This document shows positions 15,158 through 23,269 of a stretch of DNA of 39,289 nucleotides, in pieces. The stretch lies in the NCBI GenBank assembly GCA_002897915.1, contig BDTS01000085.1, positions 1 through 39,289 of the forward strand, written 5' to 3'. Numbering within the stretch: the stretch's first letter is position 1; each line of letters opens with the position of its first letter. Source of the stretch: a bacterium BMS3Bbin09 (GTDB taxonomy: Bacteria; Nitrospirota; Thermodesulfovibrionia; UBA6902). The notes below the pieces were generated by a model. That model did not search any database, was not told where the DNA came from, and worked only from the letters and a program-made list of their open reading frames with translations. The position numbers were made by a program, and so were the translations under genes.

Positions 15158-16429
15158 TTATTTCTTTATCGCTTTGTCCCCGATGTCCTTCCTATAATAC
15201 ATCCCCTCAAAATCGATCTCTTTTATCGCCTTATACGCGTTATCCTGCGCGGTCCTGATGTCCTTGCCGAGCGCCGTCACTCCAAGTACCCTGCCGCCTG
15301 AGGTGACCACATCCCCGTCTTTCAGTCCGGTGCCGGCATGGAAGACAACAACATCCTTTTTATCCTTAAGGGAATCGAGGCCCTTGATCTTTTTCCCTTT
15401 TTCATACTCACCGGGATATCCCTTTGAAGAGAGGACAACGCAGATAGCGACCTCGTCTTTCCATTTAACTTCCACCTCGTTGAGCCTGCCCTCAGCCGTT
15501 GCCTTCAGTAGCTCGAACAGATCGCTGTCGAGCCTCGAGAGGATCGGCTGAGCCTCGGGGTCGCCGAAACGGACATTGAACTCAAGGACATAAGGCTTAC
15601 CTTTGCACATCATTATCCCTACATAAATAACGCCGCGGTAATTTATCCCTTCCCTCTTCAGTCCCTTCATTATCGGTCCGACGACATCCTCCATAATCTC
15701 TTCATTCAGTTCTTCGGTAAGTACAGGGGCCGGGCTGTACGCACCCATTCCGCCCGTATTGGGTCCCTTATCTCCGTCAAATATCTGTTTGTGGTCCTGA
15801 GAGGTCGCGAGAGGCACTACTGTCTTTCCATCGGTCAGGAACATGAACGAGGCCTCTTCACCCACCAAACACTGTTCCACCAGCACCTTTTTGCCGGCAT
15901 CACCAAAGGCCTTGTCTTTCATGATCAGGCTGAGGGCATCTGTCGCCTCCTCAACGGTCTTCGCGACTATAACTCCCTTGCCTGCCGCAAGTCCGTCAGC
16001 CTTTATTACGATAGGCGCTCCCTTAAGCCTTACATACTCTGCCGCCTGCAGGTAAGATGAGAATGTCTTGTATTCAGCGGTAGGTATGCCGTACCTGAGC
16101 ATGAAGTCCTTTGAAAACACCTTACTGCCCTCAAGCTGCGCGCCTGCGGCAACAGGACCGAAGATCACGCGGTCTTCCTTGATAAAACTGTCTACTATCC
16201 CTGTAGTAAGGGGCACTTCCGGACCAACAACAGTAAGGTCGATCCAGTTATATTTAACAAAATCGAGTAATGCGTCCGCATCGTCACCCTTAATGTCAAC
16301 GCACTCGGCGATCTCTGATATGCCCGCGTTCCCGGGCGCGCAATATACCTTGGTCACCTTGGGACTCTGTTTGAGCTTCCATACAAGTGCATGCTCCCTG
16401 CCTCCGCCTCCGATAACCAGAACCTTCAT
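15158..16429 (-). CDS. purD: Phosphoribosylamine-glycine ligase
   Basis: A 423-aa GAR synthetase that joins phosphoribosylamine and glycine using ATP. KVLVIGGGGREHALVWKL is the N-terminal nucleotide-fold start, FSKDFMLRYGIPTAEY begins the ATP-grasp part, IVIKADGLAAGKGVIVA is the glycine-rich ATP loop, and GPNTGGMGAYSPAP and LEFNVRFGDPEAQ are the PurD signatures with metal-binding Glu/Asn residues. Full length. It lies between purH and purE; a structured spacer precedes it. Confidence 0.96.
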   Translation of the reverse strand: MKVLVIGGGGREHALVWKLKQSPKVTKVYCAPGNAGISEIAECVDIKGDDADALLDFVKYNWIDLTVVGPEVPLTTGIVDSFIKEDRVIFGPVAAGAQLEGSKVFSKDFMLRYGIPTAEYKTFSSYLQAAEYVRLKGAPIVIKADGLAAGKGVIVAKTVEEATDALSLIMKDKAFGDAGKKVLVEQCLVGEEASFMFLTDGKTVVPLATSQDHKQIFDGDKGPNTGGMGAYSPAPVLTEELNEEIMEDVVGPIMKGLKREGINYRGVIYVGIMMCKGKPYVLEFNVRFGDPEAQPILSRLDSDLFELLKATAEGRLNEVEVKWKDEVAICVVLSSKGYPGEYEKGKKIKGLDSLKDKKDVVVFHAGTGLKDGDVVTSGGRVLGVTALGKDIRTAQDNAYKAIKEIDFEGMYYRKDIGDKAIKK

Positions 16430-16443
16430 CTAATATCTCCCAA

Positions 16444-16531
16444 GCAACTAGTAGTTGCGCCGCCCCCGCGTCTTAGATTTGTAAAGTCCCTTACGTAGTT
16501 TGTGAATCAAACTATAGGGGACGTCAAATCT
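16444..16531. repeat. Structured purH-purD spacer: palindrome plus long imperfect hairpin
   Basis: GCAACTA-G-TAGTTGC (16444-16458) is a perfect palindrome. Next to it a nested structure pairs AGATTTG (16475-16481) with CAAATCT (16525-16531), GTCCC with GGGAC inside, and AGTTTG (16497-16502) with CAAACT (16508-16513) around a TGAAT loop. It has no T-run, so it is not a classical terminator. It could stabilise or process the pur mRNA, or be a small inserted repeat. Confidence 0.5.
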
Positions 16532-16542
16532 GCAGGGGGTAT

Positions 16543-18102
16543 TTAATGCTTAAAATGCCTCATCTCGGTAAAGATCATCGCAATGTTGTGTTCATCCGCT
16601 GCAGCGATAGTATCAGCGTCCTTTATCGAACCTCCGGGCTGGATGATCGCGGTAGCACCGGCATTGGCAACAGTATCTATGCCGTCCCTGGCAGGAAAGA
16701 ACGCATCTGACGCGACAGCTGAACCTTTCAGTGATACGTCGTAGTTCGCTGCCTTCATCGCCGCAAGCCGAGCAGAATCAACCCTGCTCGTCTGCCCGCA
16801 GCCGATCCCAAGTGTTCTGTTTGACGATGAATAAATGATCGCGTTTGACTTCATGTGCTTGCAAATCTTCCACGCAAAGGCCATGGCCGCGTATTCATCA
16901 TCTGTGGGTTTCCGCTTGGTCACGACCTTCAGGGTCTTCAGGTCCTCTATCATGCCCCTGTCCTTTTCCTGTACAAGGAGTCCGCCCTGGATCTTCCTCA
17001 TATCATAACCGGTAACATCTTTTGTGATATCAAGCTCGAGCAGCCTTATGTTGGGCTTGGCGCTCAGGAGTTTAAGTGCCGCAGTATCGAACGAGGGGGC
17101 AATGATTATCTCGCAAAAGAGGCTCAATATCTCTTTTGCAGTGGCCTCGTCAACCGGCCTGTTTATGGATATGACACCGCCAAAGGCAGAGACAGGATCT
17201 GTCGCGAACGCCTTCTTATATGCCTCGCTGATTGACTCATCTACAGCTACGCCGCACGGGTTGTTATGTTTAACTATGACCGCCGCAGGTTCAGTGAACT
17301 CCTTTGCAAGGTCTATAACAGCGCTTGAATCAAGGTAGTTATTGAAGGACATATCCTTGCCCTGTAGTATCTTCGCATCTACAAGTGAGAGCCCGGCATT
17401 CAGCGGTTCCCTGTATACGGCTGCCTTCATGTGCGGATTCTCGCCGTACCTAAGGCTGTTTATCCTGCTGAAGCTCAGATTAATGCTCGGCTGGAACGGG
17501 TTGTTCGGCTCGGCCTGCTTGTTGAGCCAGTTCGAGATCAATGTATCGTATCTGGCAGTATAGGCAAAGACCTTTCTGGCAAGATAGTATTTTGTCTCAT
17601 CACGAGCCTCGCCGTTATTCGTGTTCAGTTCATCAATGACCTTCGAATAATCGGCAGGGTCAACAATGACAATTACATCCTTGAAGTTCTTTGAAGCGGC
17701 CCGCAGCATTGTCGGGCCCCCTATATCGATGTTCTCTATCGCCTCCTCGAACTTGACGTCCGGCTTTGATACAGTCTGTTCAAAGGGATAAAGATTCACA
17801 ACAACTATATCAATAGGTTTTATCCCATGCTTTTCTGTCTCTTCCCTGTCTTTAGGATTGTCTCTCCTGTAGAGCAGTCCGCCGTGGACCTTTGGATGGA
17901 GTGTCTTGAGCCTGCCGTCCATCATCTCCGGGAAACCGGTATGTTCGGATACATCCTTTACATTCAGGCCCGCGTCCTTTAACGCCTTTGCGGTCCCGCC
18001 GGTAGAGAGTATCTCGACGCCGAGCTTATTGAGCCCCTGCGCAAATTCAATTATTCCGGATTTATCTGAAACGCTTATTAGTGCCCTTTGAACCTTTGCC
18101 AT
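16543..18102 (-). CDS. purH: Bifunctional AICAR transformylase / IMP cyclohydrolase
   Basis: A 519-aa PurH carrying out the last two steps of IMP synthesis. The N-terminal IMP cyclohydrolase (MGS-like) domain shows ALISVSDKSGIIEFAQGL, EILSTGGTAKAL and MDGRLKTLHPKVHGGLLYRR. The C-terminal transformylase domain has KHNNPCGVAV (substrate Lys-His pair), SAFGGVISINR and SDAFFPARDGIDTVANAGATAIIQPGGSI. It ends FTEMRHFKH, the typical PurH C-terminus. The ATG follows AGGAGGGCATT. First gene of the pur run. The 174 bases upstream, to radC, contain no gene I can support. Confidence 0.97.
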   Translation of the reverse strand: MAKVQRALISVSDKSGIIEFAQGLNKLGVEILSTGGTAKALKDAGLNVKDVSEHTGFPEMMDGRLKTLHPKVHGGLLYRRDNPKDREETEKHGIKPIDIVVVNLYPFEQTVSKPDVKFEEAIENIDIGGPTMLRAASKNFKDVIVIVDPADYSKVIDELNTNNGEARDETKYYLARKVFAYTARYDTLISNWLNKQAEPNNPFQPSINLSFSRINSLRYGENPHMKAAVYREPLNAGLSLVDAKILQGKDMSFNNYLDSSAVIDLAKEFTEPAAVIVKHNNPCGVAVDESISEAYKKAFATDPVSAFGGVISINRPVDEATAKEILSLFCEIIIAPSFDTAALKLLSAKPNIRLLELDITKDVTGYDMRKIQGGLLVQEKDRGMIEDLKTLKVVTKRKPTDDEYAAMAFAWKICKHMKSNAIIYSSSNRTLGIGCGQTSRVDSARLAAMKAANYDVSLKGSAVASDAFFPARDGIDTVANAGATAIIQPGGSIKDADTIAAADEHNIAMIFTEMRHFKH

Positions 18103-18276
18103 AATGCCCTCCTGAGATATAAATATGAAAGACTGGATAATTATTTATTATTGTTAATTACTACAGGTCCACCCCTAAAAAACAGGGTCGGTAAGACATT
18201 TTAGACTATTTCCTGAAAAAATTCATTGAATTATGATTTTCTCTTGAAATACAGGAGGTTAAGCGGTTATAGATCT

Positions 18277-18969
18277 TCAGCTCATATAGCCCTTTTCCAT
18301 CAGACTGAAGTATTTACCGTCAGAAATGATCAGGTGGTCAAGGACCTTTATCCCGACGACATTTCCGGTCTCGACGAGTCTTTTTGTTATGTTAATATCA
18401 TCTCTGCTCGGGCTCGGGTCCCCGCTCGGATGATTGTGAATAAATAGCACGGATGCGGCGGCCTCCTTGATAGCATCCCGAAAGACTTCCCTCGGGTGCA
18501 CTGGAGATGAAGTAAGTGTCCCCTCTGACACGACGTTCTCCTTGAATACCCTGTTCTTTGTATCAAGCAATGCGCAGAGGAACCTCTCTTTCTTCAGTCC
18601 GTAAAAAAGAGGTCTATAATATTCAAAGACAGCCTTGCTGTTTTTGAAAAATGGATTCTTTGCAGAGGTTTCATTCCCGGAGCTCAAAAGCCTCCTGCCC
18701 AGTTCAAAGGCAGCCTTGATCTGTGCCGTCTTCGCGGGGCCGATCCCCTTTATATCCGAGAATTCGGCGGACGCGGCAGACTCTATCTCGTGCAGAGTCC
18801 CGAAGTGGATCAGAAGTTCCCTTGCGAGCTTGATCGCGCTCTTGTCCCTGCTGCCGGTCCTCAGTATGATCGCAAGCAAATGAGCGTTGCTCATGCCAGA
18901 CGCGCCGAATTTGATGAGCCTTTCCCTCGGCCTTTCATCCTCCGGCCATTTATTTATACCCTTGTCCAA
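18277..18969 (-). CDS. radC: RadC-family JAB/MPN-domain protein
   Basis: RadC proteins carry an N-terminal helix-hairpin-helix region (FSDIKGIGPAKTAQIKAAFELGRR) and a C-terminal JAB metalloprotease-like domain with FIHNHPSGDPSPSRDD, the HxHx(n)D zinc motif, and an upstream glutamate in VSEGTL. Their cellular role is unsettled despite the name. The track starts at 19011, but that ATG lies in the loop of a strong terminator for rph, so I use the TTG at 18969. This gives 230 aa starting just before NKWPEDERPRERL, the usual RadC opening. An extended -10 (TGCTATTCT, 18984-18976) lies six bases before that TTG and no Shine-Dalgarno is visible, so initiation may be leaderless. The start is uncertain; the product is not. 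Confidence 0.85.
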   Translation of the reverse strand: MDKGINKWPEDERPRERLIKFGASGMSNAHLLAIILRTGSRDKSAIKLARELLIHFGTLHEIESAASAEFSDIKGIGPAKTAQIKAAFELGRRLLSSGNETSAKNPFFKNSKAVFEYYRPLFYGLKKERFLCALLDTKNRVFKENVVSEGTLTSSPVHPREVFRDAIKEAAASVLFIHNHPSGDPSPSRDDINITKRLVETGNVVGIKVLDHLIISDGKYFSLMEKGYMS

Positions 18970-18975
18970 GAGGTA

Positions 18976-18984
18976 AGAATAGCA
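18976..18984 (-). promoter_or_regulatory. Extended -10 promoter candidate for radC
   Basis: TGC-TATTCT on the minus strand, right after the rph terminator T-run and six bases before the proposed TTG start. No good -35 is seen, as is usual for extended -10 promoters. TATTCTTAC also occurs at the argH promoter, at nearly the same distance from its start codon. Confidence 0.35.
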
Positions 18985-18986
18985 GG

Positions 18987-19027
18987 AAAAACAAAAACGC
19001 TCACCTGTCATTAATAACAGGTGAGCG
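18987..19027 (-). terminator. Rho-independent terminator of the argH-rph operon
   Basis: Read on the minus strand: CGCTCACCTGT, an eight-base loop, ACAGGTGAGCG (perfect 11-bp stem, 19027-18998), then TTTTTGTTTTT. It lies 41 bases after the rph stop and contains, in its loop, the ATG that the ORF track uses for radC. Confidence 0.9.
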
Positions 19028-19032
19028 GCTTC

Positions 19033-19062
19033 TGTAGGGGCACGGCACGCCGTGCCCTTACA
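19033..19062. repeat. GTAGGGGC-family palindrome downstream of rph
   Basis: TGTAGGGGCACGGC-GTG..GCCCTTACA type hairpin (one mismatch) between the rph stop and the terminator. Same family and nearly the same core (ACGGCA/CGCCGT) as the copy at 13607. Confidence 0.75.
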
Positions 19063-19068
19063 AAAAAG

Positions 19069-19785
19069 TTATTCTCCCAGAGTCTCTTTCTGAACAGTTA
19101 TGAGATCACTGATCCCATCACCGGCAAGGCCGAGCATCTTCTGAAGATGGTCACTTCCGAACGGCTCGGTCTCGGCAGTTCCCTGGATCTCTATGAACTT
19201 CCCCGAACCTGTCATTACGATATTCATGTCAACCTCGGCGTTAGAATCCTCCAGATAACAGAGATCTAACCTCGGCTCGCCTTCAACAACACCAACACTT
19301 ATGGCAGCTACGTAATCCTTTATAGGCTGTTTCGTAATAGTACCGTTTGCAAGCAAGGTATTAACCGCATCCTTCATTGCCACAAACGCCCCGGTTATCG
19401 AAGCTGTCCTTGTGCCGCCGTCGGCCTGTATAACATCGCAGTCGATCCAGACGGTCCTCTCTCCGAGCGCCGTGAGATCAACCACTGAACGCATGGACCG
19501 GCCTATCAGCCTCTGTATCTCATGTGTCCTGCCGCCAACTTTACCCCTGGCAGCCTCTCTGACCATCCTGGTACCTGTCGAACGGGGAAGCATGGAATAT
19601 TCTCCAGTAACCCAGCCCTTTTTCTTGTCCCTGAGAAAGGGAGGAACCTTATCCTCGATCGACGCGGTGCAGATGACCTTTGTGTCTCCCATCTCTATAA
19701 GGACAGAACCCTCCGCTGTATTTAAAAAATTCTTTGTGATCTTAATTCCTCTGAGCTCATCAGCTTTTCTTCCATCTGGTCGCAT
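19069..19785 (-). CDS. rph: Ribonuclease PH
   Basis: A 238-aa phosphorolytic 3'-5' exoribonuclease that trims tRNA 3' ends. [15 protein letters not shown] is the family start, [18 protein letters not shown] carries phosphate- and RNA-binding residues, [28 protein letters not shown] is the catalytic core with paired aspartates, and [22 protein letters not shown] follows. Complete and standard in length. It is the last gene of the seven-gene minus-strand operon, 16 bases after murI, followed by a palindromic repeat and a strong terminator. Confidence 0.97.
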   Translation of the reverse strand: MRPDGRKADELRGIKITKNFLNTAEGSVLIEMGDTKVICTASIEDKVPPFLRDKKKGWVTGEYSMLPRSTGTRMVREAARGKVGGRTHEIQRLIGRSMRSVVDLTALGERTVWIDCDVIQADGGTRTASITGAFVAMKDAVNTLLANGTITKQPIKDYVAAISVGVVEGEPRLDLCYLEDSNAEVDMNIVMTGSGKFIEIQGTAETEPFGSDHLQKMLGLAGDGISDLITVQKETLGE

Positions 19786-19801
19786 TTATTTATATTCCTT
19801 T

Positions 19802-20605
19802 CTATAAATCTATTTTCGTTATGTTATTTATTTTGTGATCCAGAAATCTCTCCCCTACACGGCTGAACTTTTCAGGGAAATCCGTGACAAAGAACTCCCT
19901 CGAGCCTTCCTCTCTGGATTGACGGAGCATCTCTTTTTCTTCAAGTATCCGCATAACCTCTTTCGCGGTCTCGACTGCCGAATCGATCAACGGCACTTCC
20001 GTGACTTCTTTTATTATGTCCTTTATCATCGGATAGTGCGTACAACCGAGTACAAGAGAGTCCACACCATTATGTCTCAAGGACAGGAGATATTTCTCTA
20101 CAGTTAATTTTACTATCTCGCCATCAAGCCAACCCTCTTCGATCAATGGTACAAAGAGAGGACACGCAATACCCGAGACCTGTATGGAAGCATCCAAGGC
20201 GTTTATGGCATCTTCATAGGAACGGCTGTTCACAGTCGCCTCGGTCCCGATCACCGCGACCCTTTTCAGCTTTGTAGCTGCTGCGGCGGCCCTGGCTCCG
20301 GGCTCGACAACCCCTATCACCGGCACGGGGAATTCCCTTCTAAGTAAAGGCAGACTGATCGAAGATACAGTGTTACATGCAACCACAAGGGCCTTGATCC
20401 CCTTTGACATAAGGAACTCGGTATTCTCTATGGAATATTTCGTTACTGTCTCGCGCGACCTTGTCCCGTAAGGCACCCTTGCTGTATCTCCGAAGTAGAT
20501 CATATTCTCTCCAGGCAGCAGCTTTATTAACTCCTTCATGACAGTAAGTCCGCCTACCCCTGAATCAAATATCCCTATAGGCAGTTCATCAGATACTTTC
20601 CTCAA
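19802..20605 (-). CDS. murI: Glutamate racemase
   Basis: A 267-aa cytoplasmic enzyme producing D-glutamate for peptidoglycan. PIGIFDSGVGGLTVMKEL and YFGDTARVPYGTRS are the N-terminal blocks. The two catalytic cysteines are in VVACNTVS (Cys77) and LVLGCTHYP (Cys188). GVVEPGARAA and LIDSAVETA are also family-specific. Its first 17 bases overlap the 3' end of the GerMN-domain gene, indicating translational coupling. The last 40 residues (EEKEMLRQSREEGSREFFVTDFPEKFSRVGERFL) are a typical tail. Surrounded by cell-wall genes. Confidence 0.96.
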   Translation of the reverse strand: MRKVSDELPIGIFDSGVGGLTVMKELIKLLPGENMIYFGDTARVPYGTRSRETVTKYSIENTEFLMSKGIKALVVACNTVSSISLPLLRREFPVPVIGVVEPGARAAAAATKLKRVAVIGTEATVNSRSYEDAINALDASIQVSGIACPLFVPLIEEGWLDGEIVKLTVEKYLLSLRHNGVDSLVLGCTHYPMIKDIIKEVTEVPLIDSAVETAKEVMRILEEKEMLRQSREEGSREFFVTDFPEKFSRVGERFLDHKINNITKIDL

Positions 20606-21167
20606 TTTCTTCTCCTATCGGTCTTGAAATATCAATATGTCCGCCGAAGCTCTCGGTCTCTTCCCCGTTTATAAGTATTTTCAGCGCCGTAAAGCCCGGG
20701 ACCTTAAATTTTATTCCCTTGTATAGACCGGCGATTATATTTAATTCTTCGGTCGCGTCCCCCTTGAAGTTGTTCTTGAGCTCACCTCCAAAGTCTATAT
20801 AAACAATTCCCTCCCTGTCCATGTACAGGTCCAGGAGCCTTACTTTGTAAGGCTTCATATTCCTCTTTATTATGTCCTCGACGACAAAAAGCAGCGCGTC
20901 TTTCCTGAAGACAGTGCCGCTCCTGATCACCGGACTGCTTCTCTTGCTCTCATACAGCCTTAAAGGGTCACCCTTCCGGTCTTCAGATGAGGATTCATCC
21001 TGCACAAGCCCGATGTCAGCTATATAGGACGACTCAAACTTGAACTGGCCCTTGAAATAATAATAGCTCATCCCCATGGTAACGGTATAAGTGATAATGA
21101 GAAGGAATACCACAAGCCAACTGCTCATTTTCTTTCTCTTTCTTTTAGTTGGTTTTGATCTCTTCAT
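20589..21167 (-). CDS. GerMN-domain membrane-anchored protein
   Basis: I start at the ATG at 21167 (MKRSKPTKRKRKKMSSW) rather than the track start at 21194; AAGGGA lies about ten bases upstream and the result is 192 aa. A very basic N-terminus is followed by one transmembrane helix, WLVVFLLIITYTVTMGMSYYY, so it is inner-membrane anchored with the rest outside. The C-terminal half (VRLLDLYMDREGIVYIDFGGELKNNFKGDATEELNIIAGLYKGI and VKILINGEE-like TALKILINGEETESFGGHIDISRP) is the sporulation/spore-germination GerMN domain, also common in non-sporulating bacteria next to amidase and murI. The function is probably cell-wall related. It overlaps both the amidase and murI genes. Confidence 0.85.
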   Translation of the reverse strand: MKRSKPTKRKRKKMSSWLVVFLLIITYTVTMGMSYYYFKGQFKFESSYIADIGLVQDESSSEDRKGDPLRLYESKRSSPVIRSGTVFRKDALLFVVEDIIKRNMKPYKVRLLDLYMDREGIVYIDFGGELKNNFKGDATEELNIIAGLYKGIKFKVPGFTALKILINGEETESFGGHIDISRPIGEEIEESI

Positions 21168-22170
21168 AAATATATAATCCCTTATACAGAGCATTTGCCA
21201 TTTTCGTCTTCACTTCTTCCGTGTAAACAACATTATCAAAAGACGGCAGCTCAATCATAAGCGAAGCAGATTCGGTCTTTGAGAGAATACTGTATGGAAG
21301 GGGCTGTATTGAGACCATATCTTCACCGAATTCCACTGTTATCGCCTCTTTCATCGCGTTCAGCAGGGTCATGGTCTTTTGTATATGTTCTTCCTGTCCC
21401 TTATTGCTCAGATAAAGTTTAACGACATCGGACGCGTCATCCGTGATCACAGGCAGATATATCACCATATTCTTACGTGTGCCTATGTGAATACTCAAAA
21501 ATATTTCCGGCCCCTTTGCATTCGCGAACTCGGCCCTCTCAAGCAGTGTCATGAACCCGTCGCTGCCCCTGGTAAGATATCCCTTGAAAGCTCCCCTGTT
21601 TATGAGGTTGTTGAGCTTCCTTGCTATATCAAGGACAACGTTCTTCTCGATGTATCTGCCTTTTGTCAGGCCTTTGTCATATCCCCCGTGTCCAGGATCG
21701 ATAATGACGGTGCTGACCTTGGAGGCCCTTCTGTTCTTCCTCACGTCAGGCATGGCAAAAAAAGGAGGCGGGGGTTTTTTCTCTTGGGCTGGAGGAAGGG
21801 TGCGTCCCACCCGTTTTTGCTTTTTCTGGAGATATACATCAATAACAAGCCTGTCAGGATGCTTCAGCCTGAACACCTTCAATCCCCTGAATTCACCAGG
21901 GTAGAACATAATGCTATTATCGTCGTTTTTGGAAAATGGGACCTCTATCTTTTCTTTCTCTATTGAAAAAGACTGATCCGGGAACTTGACGAGTATATTC
22001 TTTTGCCTCTGGTAGACTCTTGCAGCCTCTATTGCCGACAGGTCACCCTCAAGAACTATCCTCAGGAATTCGGAATGGTTACTTGCCCTTAATTTCAGAA
22101 CATTTGTTTTCCCGCTCGAAACAAGCGGCAAGAGCAAAAGGAAGACCAGTAACAGAACAAATTTTTTCAT
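21145..22170 (-). CDS. N-acetylmuramoyl-L-alanine amidase (Amidase_3)
   Basis: The ATG at 22170 overlaps the gmhA stop (ATGA) and gives a clear signal peptide, MKKFVLLLVFLLLLPLVSSG; the longer track start (22215) lacks this logic. The result is 341 aa. Residues 20-115 look like an AMIN domain (beta-rich; FLRIVLEGDLSAIEAARVY, RLVIDVYL) that targets the cell wall. A proline-rich linker (EKKPPPPFF) follows. The Amidase_3 domain has the zinc ligands STVIIDPGHGGYD (His161), YIEKNVVLDIA (Glu175) and FLSIHIG (His228; usually SIHAN), plus SLMIELPSF with the catalytic-type glutamate. It cleaves the amide between MurNAc and the stem peptide in the periplasm during septum splitting or turnover. Confidence 0.9.
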   Translation of the reverse strand: MKKFVLLLVFLLLLPLVSSGKTNVLKLRASNHSEFLRIVLEGDLSAIEAARVYQRQKNILVKFPDQSFSIEKEKIEVPFSKNDDNSIMFYPGEFRGLKVFRLKHPDRLVIDVYLQKKQKRVGRTLPPAQEKKPPPPFFAMPDVRKNRRASKVSTVIIDPGHGGYDKGLTKGRYIEKNVVLDIARKLNNLINRGAFKGYLTRGSDGFMTLLERAEFANAKGPEIFLSIHIGTRKNMVIYLPVITDDASDVVKLYLSNKGQEEHIQKTMTLLNAMKEAITVEFGEDMVSIQPLPYSILSKTESASLMIELPSFDNVVYTEEVKTKMANALYKGLYIYEEIKTN

Positions 22171-22751
22171 CTCTTTCTGTGTGACTCGAAGATGATCTCC
22201 TCCACCATCTGGCAAAGGACATGGCCGAGGACAATATGGGTCTCCTGCACCCTCGGGGTATTGTCGGAAGGCACAGCAAAGACATAATCCGCCAGAGAGG
22301 CAAGTTTATCGCCTTTGGCGCCTGTGAATACAATAGTTTTGAGTCTCTTGCTTTTCGCTGCCTCAACAGCCTTTATGACATTGGGGGAAGTGCCGCTTGT
22401 GCTTATCGCGATAACAGCATCACCTGCCTGAGCGAATGCCTTTAACTGGCGCTCAAAGATATTATCATAGTCATAGTCATTTGCTATGGAGGTCAGGACC
22501 GCGGTATCGGTATTAAGTGCGATCGCCGGGAACGCGGGGCGCTCCATCTTGAACCTGTTAACGAATTCAGCGGCAATATGAGACGCATCGCTAGCACTGC
22601 CGCCGTTGCCAAAGAGTATAAGCTTGTTACCCTTGCTGAAGGTGTCTGCAAGAAGCACCGAGACTTCTATGATAGTATCAATATTCTCATCAAGGAACCT
22701 CTCTTTAACAGCTATACTCTCTTTAAATATATTTATTATCTTCTGCTTCAT
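22167..22751 (-). CDS. gmhA: Sedoheptulose-7-phosphate isomerase (GmhA) or DiaA-like SIS protein
   Basis: A 194-aa SIS-domain protein. KLILFGNGGSASDASHIAAEFVNRF is the sugar-phosphate loop of GmhA with substrate-contacting residues, TDTAVLTSIANDYDYDNIFERQL is the GmhA-specific block, and IAISTSGTSPNVIKA and VQETHIVLGHVLCQMVEE complete the pattern including metal-type Glu/His residues. GmhA makes D-glycero-D-manno-heptose 7-phosphate for LPS core, supporting a Gram-negative host. The close paralogue DiaA (replication regulator) lacks catalytic residues present here. It is followed by the amidase with a 4-base overlap. Confidence 0.9.
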   Translation of the reverse strand: MKQKIINIFKESIAVKERFLDENIDTIIEVSVLLADTFSKGNKLILFGNGGSASDASHIAAEFVNRFKMERPAFPAIALNTDTAVLTSIANDYDYDNIFERQLKAFAQAGDAVIAISTSGTSPNVIKAVEAAKSKRLKTIVFTGAKGDKLASLADYVFAVPSDNTPRVQETHIVLGHVLCQMVEEIIFESHRKR

Positions 22752-22753
22752 TA

Positions 22754-23245
22754 TCAGCGGACCTCCGTTATGATCACTATCTCCTTCGACGGCAGGCTCT
22801 CCAAAATTCCTACTGCAGTGACCTTGTAATGATATTTAGTATCGGGATTAACCTCCCGGTCAGTGAACGCCGGAGTAGCCGTATCTCCTAAAAACAGATA
22901 CCCATCTCCGGAAGAGCGGTAGACCTTGTACCGCCTTACATCCTGACCCTTGACCTCATCCCATGTAAGGACAACTGCCTTTTGCGTATAAAGTAGCATC
23001 AGCCCCCCCGGCACATCAGGCATCGTCGTCCCGGATCCCTGCTTTCCCGTCACATCTTCTGCCGGGCCCTGACCTTTCAGACCATCTGCATCCCCTTTAA
23101 CTACATCTCCATCATACGGTGCGATCAACACCGGGTCTCCCCTTCTGCCGCATGCCGTAAAAGAAAAAACATAAAAAAGGCAGGAAGTGATGATCAGGAA
23201 GCTGGATACAAGGCGCATCCCTTTATTTAAATTCTGAAAAACCAT
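22754..23245 (-). CDS. Lipoprotein with fibronectin type III-like domain
   Basis: A 163-aa protein. SSFLIITSCLFYVFSFTAC-GRRGDP is a lipoprotein signal with the lipidated cysteine at about residue 32; 'CGRRGDP' resembles the short LptM/YifL-type start found near argH or lysA in many Gram-negatives. After a low-complexity linker (GDADGLKGQGPAEDV), VPGGLMLLYTQKAVVLTWDEV..VRRYKVYRSS..YLFLGDTATPAFTDREVNPDTKYHYKVTAVG is a fibronectin III fold. The gene starts 24 bases after argH and ends two bases before gmhA. An alternative ATG lies at 23218. It is probably an envelope protein; the specific function is unknown. Confidence 0.75.
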   Translation of the reverse strand: MVFQNLNKGMRLVSSFLIITSCLFYVFSFTACGRRGDPVLIAPYDGDVVKGDADGLKGQGPAEDVTGKQGSGTTMPDVPGGLMLLYTQKAVVLTWDEVKGQDVRRYKVYRSSGDGYLFLGDTATPAFTDREVNPDTKYHYKVTAVGILESLPSKEIVIITEVR

Positions 23246-23269
23246 TTGATTATTTATATCCGGACCGCT

